Notes under the pieces: model-generated
Seen by the model: the letters and a program-made list of their open reading frames with translations, nothing else
Databases searched by the model: none
What the model was told of the DNA's origin: nothing
Shown here: piece by piece, positions 1-8,362 of the stretch
How positions within the stretch are numbered: the first letter of the stretch is position 1
Layout of the letters: each line of letters starts with the position of its first letter
Made by a program: the position numbers and the translations under genes
From: Bacillota bacterium
GTDB taxonomy: Bacteria; Bacillota; Clostridia; Acetivibrionales; DTU013
Direction of reading: 5' to 3'
Length of the DNA stretch: 50,384 bases
Assembly: GCA_023411575.1 (NCBI GenBank)
Contig: JAEYOP010000042.1
Coordinates: 1-50,384, forward strand

Positions 1-131
1 TCGCTCTTCATAACACTCGTACCAGGCAGCTTGGCTTCGAAGCATGAAACAGGATGCTCAACAAGCAGCCCCTGCCGTTTCTTACAGCAAGCGCCTTCGC
101 AGATCGCTTCGAAGTCACCGTCGACCCTCAC
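1..131 (-). CDS. Possible partial protein, 3' end beyond the left edge
   Basis: An open frame on the minus strand starts at a GTG (129-131) with a GGCGGAG ribosome-site-like stretch a few bases upstream, and runs off the left edge without a stop (43 codons seen). It lies 31 bases downstream of the alpha-mannosidase stop in the same direction, so it could be the next gene of that operon. The visible part is cysteine-rich, with a Cys-Glu-Gly-Ala-Cys-Cys motif near residues 11-16 and another Cys near residue 32. I do not recognise the family. The fragment is short, so a chance open frame is possible. Confidence 0.35.
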   Translation of the reverse strand, partial: MRVDGDFEAICEGACCKKRQGLLVEHPVSCFEAKLPGTSVMKS

Positions 132-162
132 GATACTCCGCCTTATCCGTCAATGGTTCAGC

Positions 163-3100
163 TTACTTTATCTTTAGCTTAAAGGTCTTAATCTCATAAG
201 GCTGGATTTCGAAGGAAATGGAATTTTCGTCGTGGGAGAGCCGCACAAGAGTGTTTTCCATCAGATCGCACTCCCATGCGTCCGAAATCGCACATCCTGT
301 TATCAGCGTCACCGTTGTTCTCCTGTTGTAACATTCGTAAAGCCTTACGACGATATCGCCGGAATCCTCGGCCTTTTTTACGGTCTCGAGAACGACATTT
401 TCCTTGTCCACGCTCATGAGGGAGAACAAGGACGGCAGGCTGCCTTCGTGGGGGTTCTCAACTTTTGCATACAGGGGACAGTTGAAGGCGTATGCTGCAT
501 TAACGGTTCCGGCGGCCTTGAAGTCGCCTCTATGCGGATAAAGGGAATAGGTGAATTCATGGACCTCCCGGTCGGCGTCCGGATTGGGCTCCTTCGAGGA
601 CTTGAGAAGCGTAAGCCTCATAACGCCGTCCTTTATATCGTAGCCATATTTGCAATCGTTCAGCAGGCTGACTCCATAGCCATCCTCGGAAAGATCCGCC
701 CATTTGTGGGCGCAAACCTCGAATCTTGCCTGATCCCAGCTTGTATTCCAGTGTGTCGGCCGTTCCACATTTCCAAACTGGATATCGTACGTGGCCTTGT
801 CCGAATGGATATCGACCGGGAAAGCGGCTTTGAGCAGGACATGGGTTTCCTTCCAGTCGATGACCGTTTTAAAATCGATTCGCGGGATATCGTTAAAGAT
901 CGAGATTTCCTGTGTTATGGTGGAATCGCAGAACCTCCTGACGACCTTCACGGTTGACTTTACGGCGCCTGCTTCCGTTATCCCGGCACTTTCGACGCTG
1001 TCTACCTCCCACATCTTTTCCTGGTAGTAAATATTGATGTCCCAGGCATCATAATTGTGGGGCTTATCCTCAAAGGCCTGCAGCACGTTTCCTCTTATGC
1101 CCGGTTTCAATACCTCGCGGCCGTTGCGCTTGTCAAAGAGCGACAGAATGTTCATGCTCTCGTCGAACCGAAGCCGGAAGAATTGGTTTTCAAGCGCATG
1201 CACAAGGCCTGCCGCGGTCGTACTTGCGGATGGGGCGGAAATCGGGACCGTAGCGCCGGATGAGGTTGCAGTGCCAGTCGGAGTTGTAGCGCCAATCGGA
1301 GCCGCTTTCCTGAGTTCAAAGGCCTTGTAGCCCTTGGATGGGACACCGGAGGCCAGAAAGACGATTTTTCCGTCGCCGGCCGTCTGGGAGGGCAGGAGCG
1401 TTCCGTCCTGATCCACGACCTCGGCGTTTTCATAGCCCTCGGTCAGGTCGAATTCGGCAAGGTCGCAGCGTTCAAAGCCAAGGGGGTTGAAAACGACGAC
1501 AGAGGGAGAGGGAAGGGTTATTTTCCCGGAAATATCCGAAAAGGAAGCATCCAATATTTCCTGTCCATTCTTCAAAACCTCAAGATATTGCCGTCTGGAA
1601 TCCTCGTATACCTCTTTGATCGAAGAGCCGGGCAGGATGTCGTGGAACTGGTTCAGCAGGATCGTTTCCCAGCCCTGGTTGAGCTTATCCTGCGGATAGG
1701 CGGCGGGGTTTGCCAGCAGGCCGGCGGCGACAGAAAACAGCTCCGCGGCCTGGTACATCAGCTCGCTTTTCCGGTTGAACTTCTTGTTGCGGGCAATGGA
1801 AGTATAAGTGCCCCGGTGGTATTCCAGGTAAAGCTCGCCGACCCATCTGGGGAGCTTTTTGAAACCGGATGCCCGCTTCTCGAGGGCCGTGAAAAAGTCG
1901 AGGGCCTTTCCCTGGCGGACCGCCGGACAGCCGGGAATTCCCTTTTCCATCCTTCTTGCGTTCTCCAGCATCTCCTTTGTCGGTCCGCCGCCTCCGTCTC
2001 CGAAGCCGTAGGATATCAGGACTTCGTCGGTCAACTCTTTTTGCTGGTATCTTCTCCAGGTTCCCATGACCTGCTTGGGAATAAGATCGCCGTTATAGGT
2101 GGTGAAGTGGGATTTCGCATCATAATCCTGGGTGGAGATGAAATAGGTGAAGACCTCGGTGCCGTCTATCCCTCTCCACAGGAAGGTGTCGTAAGGGATT
2201 TTGTTATATTCGTTCCAGCTGATTTTGGTGGTCATGAAATAGTCGATGCCAGACTTTTTCAATATCTGGGGAAGAGCCGCGCTGTACCCGAAAACGTCGG
2301 GCAGCCAGAGGATGCGGTTCTTCACTCCGAATTCTTTTTCAAAGAATCTTGTGCCGAAAAGCAGCTGACGAACCAGGGCTTCCCCGGAAGCAAGGTTGCA
2401 GTCCGCCTCCAGCCACATTCCGCCTTCGGCTTCCCAGCGCCCTTCTGCAATCCGTTCCTTGATCTCCTCAAACAATGCGGGGTAGTCCTTTTTGACAAAC
2501 TGGTACAACTGGGGCTGGCTCGACATGAACCGATATTCGGGGTACTCCTTCATGAGGCTCAACACCGTCGAAAAGCTCCTTGCCGCCTTTTCCCTTGTCT
2601 GCGCAAGGGTCCAGAGCCATGCGACGTCGATATGGGTATGTCCTACGCAGATTGCCTTTATTTTTTCATGGCCGCAGTAGCCAGCATAGAATTCCTTTTG
2701 CAGGTATTCGTCCGCTTCCAGGGCGGACCTTCTGAATTCTTCGGAATAAGGTTTTCGGAAATCGATGAAATTGATCGATTGGTTGAGGTAGCCGAGGATA
2801 TCGATTCTTCTCTTGTCGCCCTCGTCCAGCAGGATTGCGACGTTGTAAGGCACGTCGAGGTCATAATAGAGCCGGTCTGCTTCCTCCTCGACGGCTGACA
2901 CCCGGCAGTCAAGATTTACGAGGCCTTCCTTCATACCGGAATATGCGTGCAGGTCGATGCTGAATACTTCACCCTTTGCAGCCTGCTTTGATAAAATGAT
3001 TTCCCTGTGGTTTACATCAAGCCCCTGGCGGAGCTTTCCGTTTACATATGCCAGAAATTGCGGATTCAAAGCATCCCAGTCGCCTTCGCGGCCTGTGGAG

Positions 3101-3357
3101 ACTTCCAGGACTATTGTCCTGCCTTCCAATGCTTCAGGCACTTTAAAAGAGGCGGCGAACCAGAGGCGCTTGTCCCTGCCGCCCCATCGGTCGCCCTTGG
3201 CAAAGGGCTTCCATTGGTTTTTGTCAAGGTTCTGCAATTCATCGTAGCGGACATTGCCGTCCGTCATTTCGAAGGAAGTGATATCACAGCAGTTGCTGCG
3301 CGTATAAAGCTTTAATTCCTTCAATATCCTGCCGATTCTTTCTGCAAGCATGTACAT
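163..3357 (-). CDS. Alpha-mannosidase, glycoside hydrolase family 38
   Basis: Predicted to hydrolyse terminal alpha-linked mannose; no signal peptide is seen, so it is probably cytoplasmic and acts on imported oligosaccharides. The GH38 catalytic region shows the metal-binding His-Thr-His-Ile-Asp at residues 240-244 and the nucleophile Asp354 within Trp-Leu-Pro-Asp-Val-Phe-Gly. An N-terminal beta domain precedes it, and C-terminal beta-sandwich domains follow. I chose the ATG at 3355-3357, preceded by GAGGT at good spacing and giving 1064 residues; the frame stays open further upstream, but that extension is unlike the family. Residues about 683-719 form an Ala/Thr/Pro/Ser/Gly-rich low-complexity insert, unusual for GH38. 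An AraC-type regulator lies 100 bases upstream in the same direction and is its likely controller. Family assignment is secure; exact substrate linkage is unknown. Confidence 0.93.
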   Translation of the reverse strand: MYMLAERIGRILKELKLYTRSNCCDITSFEMTDGNVRYDELQNLDKNQWKPFAKGDRWGGRDKRLWFAASFKVPEALEGRTIVLEVSTGREGDWDALNPQFLAYVNGKLRQGLDVNHREIILSKQAAKGEVFSIDLHAYSGMKEGLVNLDCRVSAVEEEADRLYYDLDVPYNVAILLDEGDKRRIDILGYLNQSINFIDFRKPYSEEFRRSALEADEYLQKEFYAGYCGHEKIKAICVGHTHIDVAWLWTLAQTREKAARSFSTVLSLMKEYPEYRFMSSQPQLYQFVKKDYPALFEEIKERIAEGRWEAEGGMWLEADCNLASGEALVRQLLFGTRFFEKEFGVKNRILWLPDVFGYSAALPQILKKSGIDYFMTTKISWNEYNKIPYDTFLWRGIDGTEVFTYFISTQDYDAKSHFTTYNGDLIPKQVMGTWRRYQQKELTDEVLISYGFGDGGGGPTKEMLENARRMEKGIPGCPAVRQGKALDFFTALEKRASGFKKLPRWVGELYLEYHRGTYTSIARNKKFNRKSELMYQAAELFSVAAGLLANPAAYPQDKLNQGWETILLNQFHDILPGSSIKEVYEDSRRQYLEVLKNGQEILDASFSDISGKITLPSPSVVVFNPLGFERCDLAEFDLTEGYENAEVVDQDGTLLPSQTAGDGKIVFLASGVPSKGYKAFELRKAAPIGATTPTGTATSSGATVPISAPSASTTAAGLVHALENQFFRLRFDESMNILSLFDKRNGREVLKPGIRGNVLQAFEDKPHNYDAWDINIYYQEKMWEVDSVESAGITEAGAVKSTVKVVRRFCDSTITQEISIFNDIPRIDFKTVIDWKETHVLLKAAFPVDIHSDKATYDIQFGNVERPTHWNTSWDQARFEVCAHKWADLSEDGYGVSLLNDCKYGYDIKDGVMRLTLLKSSKEPNPDADREVHEFTYSLYPHRGDFKAAGTVNAAYAFNCPLYAKVENPHEGSLPSLFSLMSVDKENVVLETVKKAEDSGDIVVRLYECYNRRTTVTLITGCAISDAWECDLMENTLVRLSHDENSISFEIQPYEIKTFKLKIK

Positions 3358-3457
3358 AGAAACAACCTCGCATCCGTTTATTTTTTTTGCCTGGTCCTTC
3401 CTAAGTCCATTATAGATTTTCCGGCGGCAGGAAAGAATGATAAAACAGGACAAAAGT

Positions 3458-4345
3458 TTAATGATTTCGGACATTCGAGCGAAAAACGCCGGGAGGATAG
3501 CCTTCTTTTCTTTTGAAAAACTGGTTGAAATAATACTCGCTGGAAAAGCCGAGAAGGTCCGAGATATCCCGGATAGAAAGCTCTTGTCGCTGGAGCAGCA
3601 GTTCCTTTGCCTTCCTGAATTTGAGCTCCTGGACAAGCTCCTTGGTCGTCATTCCGGCAGCATCGCGGACGATGCGCGCAATCTGCTTTTCCCCGAGAAA
3701 CAGGTATTTTGCGATATCGGAGGTTTTGATCGGCAGGCTGACATTGTCGCTGATGTATTTCTGGATCTGAAAAAACCGGAATTCGTTCTTTTTCTGCTTC
3801 AGAGGGACGGCGTACCCGACCGGTGCGGAACCCCCGATTGCCCGTGCCGCGGCTGTGACGAGCATTACCGCAAGCAGCCGTATATTACTGTAATAGCCTG
3901 TATCCTGATAATACGCTTCTTCCAGCGCCTTGAAAAATAACCCGATGGCTCCCGCCGTATCCCTGACCGGCCTGCACTCTGCATTTTTCAATATATTGAC
4001 GATATATTGGGCTTCCGGCGCCGGATGCTCCGCCGTGCTGAGCTCACAGTTCATGCTGAACTCTATGTATCCTTTGAGGATTTCCTGCCGGTGATAAACT
4101 CCGGGTGCGGTGATGTAGAGGTCTCCGGCTCCGGCCGCAAACGAGCCGTTGTCAAGCATCACTCTGCTGGAGCCCTCATAAACGAAATGAAACTCGAAGG
4201 TGGAGTGGGTATGCCGTTCGATTATGTAGTCGGCATTGCACTGCATGGCCCTGAACCATAGGATATTCAGGTGCAGATCACCGTCCGTTATTTTTAAATC
4301 CAGCTTCGATAACCGGCTGGAAGCCTTCGTCAAATCAAATTCCAT
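3458..4345 (-). CDS. AraC-family transcriptional regulator with N-terminal cupin-like sensor domain
   Basis: A 295-residue regulator. The N-terminal half looks like the cupin sensor domain common in sugar-responsive AraC proteins (a His-Thr-His near residue 50, then a strand-rich stretch). The last about 100 residues carry the double helix-turn-helix, ending in the typical signature around Gly-Phe-Ser-Ser-Glu-Tyr-Tyr-Phe followed by Phe-Phe-Lys-Arg. The ATG at 4343-4345 has AAGGA upstream; longer open-frame starts lack the family profile. The gene lies directly upstream of the alpha-mannosidase, same strand, so it probably controls that gene in response to a mannoside. The ligand is inferred from position only. 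Confidence 0.88.
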   Translation of the reverse strand: MEFDLTKASSRLSKLDLKITDGDLHLNILWFRAMQCNADYIIERHTHSTFEFHFVYEGSSRVMLDNGSFAAGAGDLYITAPGVYHRQEILKGYIEFSMNCELSTAEHPAPEAQYIVNILKNAECRPVRDTAGAIGLFFKALEEAYYQDTGYYSNIRLLAVMLVTAAARAIGGSAPVGYAVPLKQKKNEFRFFQIQKYISDNVSLPIKTSDIAKYLFLGEKQIARIVRDAAGMTTKELVQELKFRKAKELLLQRQELSIRDISDLLGFSSEYYFNQFFKRKEGYPPGVFRSNVRNH

Positions 4346-4606
4346 AAGCCCATCCTTTTTGTATCTCTTCTTAAGCTTAATATAAACGGACATGGGATTC
4401 AAGCGTTGCGGGGAGGTATTAATGCATGGCAAGCGCATGAAGGTCATTCGTGAATGGAGAACCTCTTTTGGCATAGGAGCGCAGGTCTAGCATTATTTGA
4501 CGCTTATAAAGCCGTCGTATTTTCGAGAAATAGCGAAATAGTAACATTTTATGTCTACAAATTGTATTGTGAAATATGGATACCAAAAGAAAGTGGATTG
4601 TTTATT

Positions 4607-5185
4607 ATGAGTGATTTGAATAATACCGTCAACGATGAGAGATGCCAGGGCGGCTTTGATCCACTCTGCCATTGTTTCGGTCCGATCGGACCCCAGGGAC
4701 CGATCGGCTTGAGAGGCCCGACGGGCGCTACTGGCCCTACCGGCGTAACCGGTGCCACCGGAGAAGCCGTTTTGGCTTTTGGATCCTTAAGAGGAAGCAG
4801 TGTAGAGGTGCCTGGGGCAGCATTCACACCCGTACCGTTTAGTGTGGTTGGACCTTTATCAAATACCGTCACAGTAAGCCTGTCGGGCAATGAACTAGTA
4901 GTGGGAGAAAGTGGAATTTATCAAATAACGATATCGATTAACGCTGAAGCCACTACTGATCCAGATCCGAATCAACCCTATCTAAATGCTATTATTACTG
5001 TCAATGGGGCACCGATTTTTGGCGATACTACTACTTTTTTCAAGATATCGAATAGAAGTAGTTCAACGTTTGTTGTTCAAGCCTCCTTAGCTGCAGGAGA
5101 TGCAGTAGGCGTGAGCATTGCTACGAATTTTCCTATTTTAGGTTATATGAATCGCTCCTTAACGATTGTTCAATTAAGCACTTAA
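4607..5185 (+). CDS. Collagen-like repeat protein with C-terminal TNF/C1q-like (BclA-type) domain
   Basis: A 192-residue protein with three parts: a hydrophilic N-terminus of about 25 residues containing Cys-His-Cys; a short collagen-like run of Gly-X-Y triplets (about residues 26-50, rich in Gly-Pro-Ile, Gly-Pro-Thr and Gly-Ala-Thr); and a beta-strand-rich C-terminal domain of about 130 residues resembling the trimeric jelly-roll of BclA-like exosporium proteins. No signal peptide is seen, which suits proteins assembled on the spore from the mother cell. The start is the ATG at 4607; the frame is open upstream but without similarity. The ribosome site is weak. A rho-independent terminator follows at 5247-5288, so it is probably monocistronic. 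Spore-surface location is inferred from family architecture and the sporulating host. Confidence 0.8.
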   Translation: MSDLNNTVNDERCQGGFDPLCHCFGPIGPQGPIGLRGPTGATGPTGVTGATGEAVLAFGSLRGSSVEVPGAAFTPVPFSVVGPLSNTVTVSLSGNELVVGESGIYQITISINAEATTDPDPNQPYLNAIITVNGAPIFGDTTTFFKISNRSSSTFVVQASLAAGDAVGVSIATNFPILGYMNRSLTIVQLST

Positions 5186-5246
5186 AAGATTGTAAATATT
5201 TTGTAAAGCTACTTTCGATACAAATATTTGATTGAAATGTCAAAAG

Positions 5247-5288
5247 AAAAACCCGAAGCTGTATGATATGCTGCAGTCGGGGTTTTTT
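5247..5288 (+). terminator. Rho-independent terminator of the collagen-like gene
   Basis: An inverted repeat pairs AAAACCCGA with TCGGGGTTTT (one bulged base) and is followed by a run of six T. It lies about 60 bases after the stop codon of the collagen-like gene. Confidence 0.75.
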
Positions 5289-5474
5289 CAATCTAACTAA
5301 AAGTACTTAGAACTCAACTTATCCTGCAGGTACTGTCCATGCAACGGATTCTGTATTGCAATCAAGCCTTTTGAAAATGAATTAGTTTGACTGAAGGAGA
5401 AAATATTGGTATTATGCTACATAACGAATATCCCGGAGAAGAGGGATATAGGAGCATTACAAGGAAGTGTAACT

Positions 5475-5894
5475 ATGGAAGAATCAAAAAGAGCGCTATT
5501 TTGTTATCTGGACTGCATAGAACTTTATACTCCGGACATACAGCAGGGGATTGAGTACTATTGCGGCAGTCTCGGGTTGAAGGTTTTATGGAAGTCCGAT
5601 TCGGCGGCGGGTCTTGGAATGAGAGAAGGAAAAACGGAGATTGTCCTTCAGAATGAACGCCGGGAACAGAATATGGATTTGAAAGTGGATTCCGTAATCG
5701 AAGCGGTGAAAGAAATCGAAAGGGCGGGAGGCCGGATTCTATACGGGCCTTTTGACATTGCAATCGGGAAATGCGCGGTTGTTAAAGATCCCTGGGGTAA
5801 TAAATATGTAGTATTGGATACTACAAAAGGTACATATATTACCGATAACGAGGGAAATATCATCGGGCAGAACGCCCCTTCCGATACGCTGTGA
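5475..5894 (+). CDS. VOC-superfamily (glyoxalase/bleomycin-resistance fold) protein
   Basis: A 139-residue protein with the vicinal-oxygen-chelate fold: an N-terminal beta-alpha-beta unit (Asp-Cys-Ile-Glu-Leu-Tyr, then a Phe/Tyr-Tyr-Cys-Gly-Ser-Leu-Gly-Leu motif) and a second unit ending in Val-Lys-Asp-Pro-Trp-Gly-Asn-Lys-Tyr, the usual C-terminal VOC signature. The start ATG at 5475 follows AAGGAAG at 8-base spacing. An upstream TTG at 5406 also has a GGAG site and is in frame, so a form 23 residues longer is possible. The next gene begins 18 bases after the stop, suggesting a two-gene unit with the 2H phosphoesterase. Substrate cannot be predicted. Confidence 0.8.
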   Translation: MEESKRALFCYLDCIELYTPDIQQGIEYYCGSLGLKVLWKSDSAAGLGMREGKTEIVLQNERREQNMDLKVDSVIEAVKEIERAGGRILYGPFDIAIGKCAVVKDPWGNKYVVLDTTKGTYITDNEGNIIGQNAPSDTL

Positions 5895-5912
5895 CGGGAT
5901 GGAGGATGGCAA

Positions 5913-6455
5913 ATGGAGAAGGAATTTTTTGCGGTTATAGGATTGCTGGATGACGCGAGCCGAAGTGAAATCCATAAGCTGTGGGATAGGTTGGCGGAGC
6001 ACGGACTGCAAAGCAAAGTGGTTCAGGACGGCCTGCCCCCCCATCTTACACTCGCCATATATGAAAATATCTCAAAAGATACGGTTCTGTCCTGGGTTGA
6101 ACAATTTGCCGAAGGAGAACGTCAGCAGCCTGTCCTTTTTAATCATATGGGAATCTTTTTTGAACAGACGGTTTTTATTGCGCCGAGAGTATCGGAGGAG
6201 CTTTTAGGCTTTCACAGGAGATTTCATTCCAATCTGGAAGGGCATCATGGGCAATTGGGATGGCTGTATACGCCATTGTCAAAGGAATGGGTGCCGCATG
6301 TTACGATAATGCATAATAGCCCCGAAGAGAATAGGGCCGCCCTGCCTTTTATCATGAAAGATTTCAGGGTTATAAGAGGCAGAATCGAGTCTTTAGCGGT
6401 ATATAGCTTTTATCCCGCCGCTGAAGTAGGTGCATTTCCGCTTAAGCAAATATAA
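5913..6455 (+). CDS. 2H phosphoesterase / 2'-5' RNA ligase (LigT)-like protein
   Basis: A 180-residue protein with the two His-x-Thr motifs of the 2H phosphoesterase superfamily: Pro-His-Leu-Thr-Leu near residues 43-47 and Pro-His-Val-Thr-Ile near residues 129-133. Members hydrolyse or form 2',3'-cyclic or 2'-5' phosphodiester bonds in RNA or nucleotides. It follows the VOC gene closely, with an AGGATGG ribosome site upstream, and probably shares its transcript. Cellular substrate unknown; superfamily membership is well supported by the paired motifs and length. Confidence 0.82.
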   Translation: MEKEFFAVIGLLDDASRSEIHKLWDRLAEHGLQSKVVQDGLPPHLTLAIYENISKDTVLSWVEQFAEGERQQPVLFNHMGIFFEQTVFIAPRVSEELLGFHRRFHSNLEGHHGQLGWLYTPLSKEWVPHVTIMHNSPEENRAALPFIMKDFRVIRGRIESLAVYSFYPAAEVGAFPLKQI

Positions 6456-6573
6456 GGGAAAAATTATTCCCCTGCCCGCCGTCCTGCTCACGGGAGTTTT
6501 TCTCGCTTATTCCTTAGTGTTTTGATGAATCAAAATGTCTTTACAGGCTTCCTGTTCCATCGAGTAATTTTAT

Positions 6574-6602
6574 TTGTACGGGGTATATGTTTGGTATATA
6601 AT
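6574..6602 (+). promoter_or_regulatory. Predicted sigma-A promoter of the hprK cluster
   Basis: TTGTAC at 6574-6579 and TATAAT at 6597-6602 are separated by exactly 17 bases, 38 bases before the hprK start. The -10 is a perfect match and the -35 matches in four of six positions. Confidence 0.65.
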
Positions 6603-6640
6603 TTTGTAGGAGAGTATTTTAGAGAAACGGGAGGAAGGCA

Positions 6641-7564
6641 ATGTTTACGGTTAGCCTGAGCGAAGTAGTAAAGGAATTTCAGCTGGAAGAGGTCTGCGGA
6701 GGCTGCAACAGCGACGGTGTCGACGTGACCACCTCCGATGTCAACAGGCCGGGGCTGCAATTGTCGGGCTATATGGAGTTTTTCGGGACCGACCGGATCC
6801 AGATCATCGGAAAGGTCGAAATGACTTATCTGGCGAGCCTTTCGCCGGACGACCGCCTGAAAAAACTGGATGTGTTTTTCCGGACCGGCTTCCCGTGCCT
6901 TGTGATTGCCAGGGATCTGGAGCCCTTCCCGGAAATGATCACGGTATCGAAAAAATACTGCATTCCCATTTACAGAACCGATGACATCACCTCAAGATTC
7001 ATGAGCGGACTGATTCGCTATCTGAATGTGATGCTTGCCCCAAGAACCTCGGAGCACGGCGTGCTTGTCGAGGTGTACGGCGAGGGCGTGCTGATCCTTG
7101 GAGAAAGCGGGGTCGGCAAAAGCGAGACGGCTCTCGAGCTCGTCAAAAGAGGACACCGCCTGATCGCCGACGATGTCGTCGAAATCAGGAGGGTGTCTGA
7201 TACGACGCTGCTTGCTTCGGCGCCGGAGAATATCCGGCACTTCATCGAGATCCGAGGCATAGGGATCCTGGACGTCAAGAATCTTTACGGAATGGGCTCG
7301 GTTAAAATGCAGGAAAACATCAACCTCGTGATCAAGCTGGAGCTCTGGAACAACGAGAAAATATACGACCGGTTGGGTTTGGACGATCACTATTCGGAAA
7401 TACTTGGCATAAAGGTGCCATCCCTGGTCATCCCCGTCAGACCCGGCCGAAACCTGGCGATCATCGTCGAAGTCGCGGCAATGAACAACCGGCAGAAGAA
7501 AATGGGCTATAATGCCGCCAAAGTCATCAGTGAGCGATTCATCAACGAATTGAAGACGAATTGA
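6641..7564 (+). CDS. hprK: HPr kinase/phosphorylase
   Basis: The bifunctional enzyme that phosphorylates Ser46 of HPr in response to glycolytic intermediates and ATP, and reverses this in phosphate excess; it is the central sensor of carbon catabolite repression in Firmicutes. At 307 residues it has family length. The Walker A motif Gly-Glu-Ser-Gly-Val-Gly-Lys-Ser is at residues 154-161, followed by the HprK signature Leu-Ile-Ala-Asp-Asp-Val-Val-Glu and a C-terminal Lys/Arg-rich helix region. The start has a strong GGGAGGAAGG site. It heads a run of same-strand genes (PHP protein, murB, rapZ, glmR, GH133, whiA) and has its own predicted sigma-A promoter. HPr itself is not in the window. Confidence 0.97.
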   Translation: MFTVSLSEVVKEFQLEEVCGGCNSDGVDVTTSDVNRPGLQLSGYMEFFGTDRIQIIGKVEMTYLASLSPDDRLKKLDVFFRTGFPCLVIARDLEPFPEMITVSKKYCIPIYRTDDITSRFMSGLIRYLNVMLAPRTSEHGVLVEVYGEGVLILGESGVGKSETALELVKRGHRLIADDVVEIRRVSDTTLLASAPENIRHFIEIRGIGILDVKNLYGMGSVKMQENINLVIKLELWNNEKIYDRLGLDDHYSEILGIKVPSLVIPVRPGRNLAIIVEVAAMNNRQKKMGYNAAKVISERFINELKTN

Positions 7565-7593
7565 AAGCGGAAACCGGTTATGGAGGAATTACT

Positions 7594-8331
7594 TTGAAAT
7601 TAGTTGTAGATACCCATACGCATACGATAGCAAGCGGTCATTCCTACAGCACGGTGCAGGAAAACGCCGTTCAGGCGGGGGTTAACGGGCTTGAGGCTTT
7701 TGCCATGACGGACCACGGTCCGGCCCTGGAGGGGGCGTCAACGCTGCTGCATTTCTGGAACATGAAAGTGATCCCGGAATATGTCCACGGCATAAGGGTC
7801 ATAAAAGGCGCCGAAGCCAATATCCTGGATTATTCGGGGACCCTGGACATAACGGAGGAATGCCTTTCGCGCCTGGAGTTCATCAACGCCAGCTACCACG
7901 ATATCACAATAAAGCCCGGTACGGCGGAGGAGCATACGGCCGGCCTGATCCAGGTGCTTAAGAATCCTTATGTTGACGCCATAGCGCACCCGGGCAACCC
8001 CACCTTCCAGGTGGATATCGACAAGGTGGTCAGAGCGGCCGGAGAATACGGCAAGCTCATTGAAATCAACAACAGCTCCTTCAAGGTACGCAGGGGCTGT
8101 GAGGACAACTGCGCGGAGTTCATCCGGAAATGCAGGAAATACGGCGTAAGGATCACCTGCGGCAGCGACGCCCATATCAGCTTCGATGTCGGCCGGTTCG
8201 ACAACATCCGGAAACTGCTCGAAGAAGCCGATATGCCGGAGGAGCTTGTGATCTCCGCCTCTCTTGCCAGGATGGAGGAATACCTGAAAGAGAGAAAAGC
8301 TTCTAAGAAGGCTTTGCGCAAAGTAAAATAG
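7594..8331 (+). CDS. PHP-domain phosphatase (YcdX family)
   Basis: A 245-residue PHP-domain metal-dependent phosphoesterase. Metal ligands are visible: Asp-Thr-His-Thr-His at the N-terminus, Thr-Asp-His-Gly about 45 residues in, a central Glu in Lys-Gly-Ala-Glu-Ala-Asn, Ala-His-Pro-Gly-Asn, and C-terminal Gly-Ser-Asp-Ala-His. I chose the TTG at 7594, six bases after GGAGGAA; an earlier TTG at 7561 overlaps the hprK stop. Physiological substrate is not known for most of the family. Its place between hprK and murB is common in Clostridia, but its role there is not established. Confidence 0.87.
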   Translation: MKLVVDTHTHTIASGHSYSTVQENAVQAGVNGLEAFAMTDHGPALEGASTLLHFWNMKVIPEYVHGIRVIKGAEANILDYSGTLDITEECLSRLEFINASYHDITIKPGTAEEHTAGLIQVLKNPYVDAIAHPGNPTFQVDIDKVVRAAGEYGKLIEINNSSFKVRRGCEDNCAEFIRKCRKYGVRITCGSDAHISFDVGRFDNIRKLLEEADMPEELVISASLARMEEYLKERKASKKALRKVK

Positions 8332-8362
8332 AATGTATTCCGTTTCCGAAGGGAGCAGAGTC

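Noticed and set aside
1588..2898. Long open frame on the plus strand opposite the alpha-mannosidase
   Set aside because: It is an antisense shadow of a clear GH38 gene with no recognisable domain or ribosome site.
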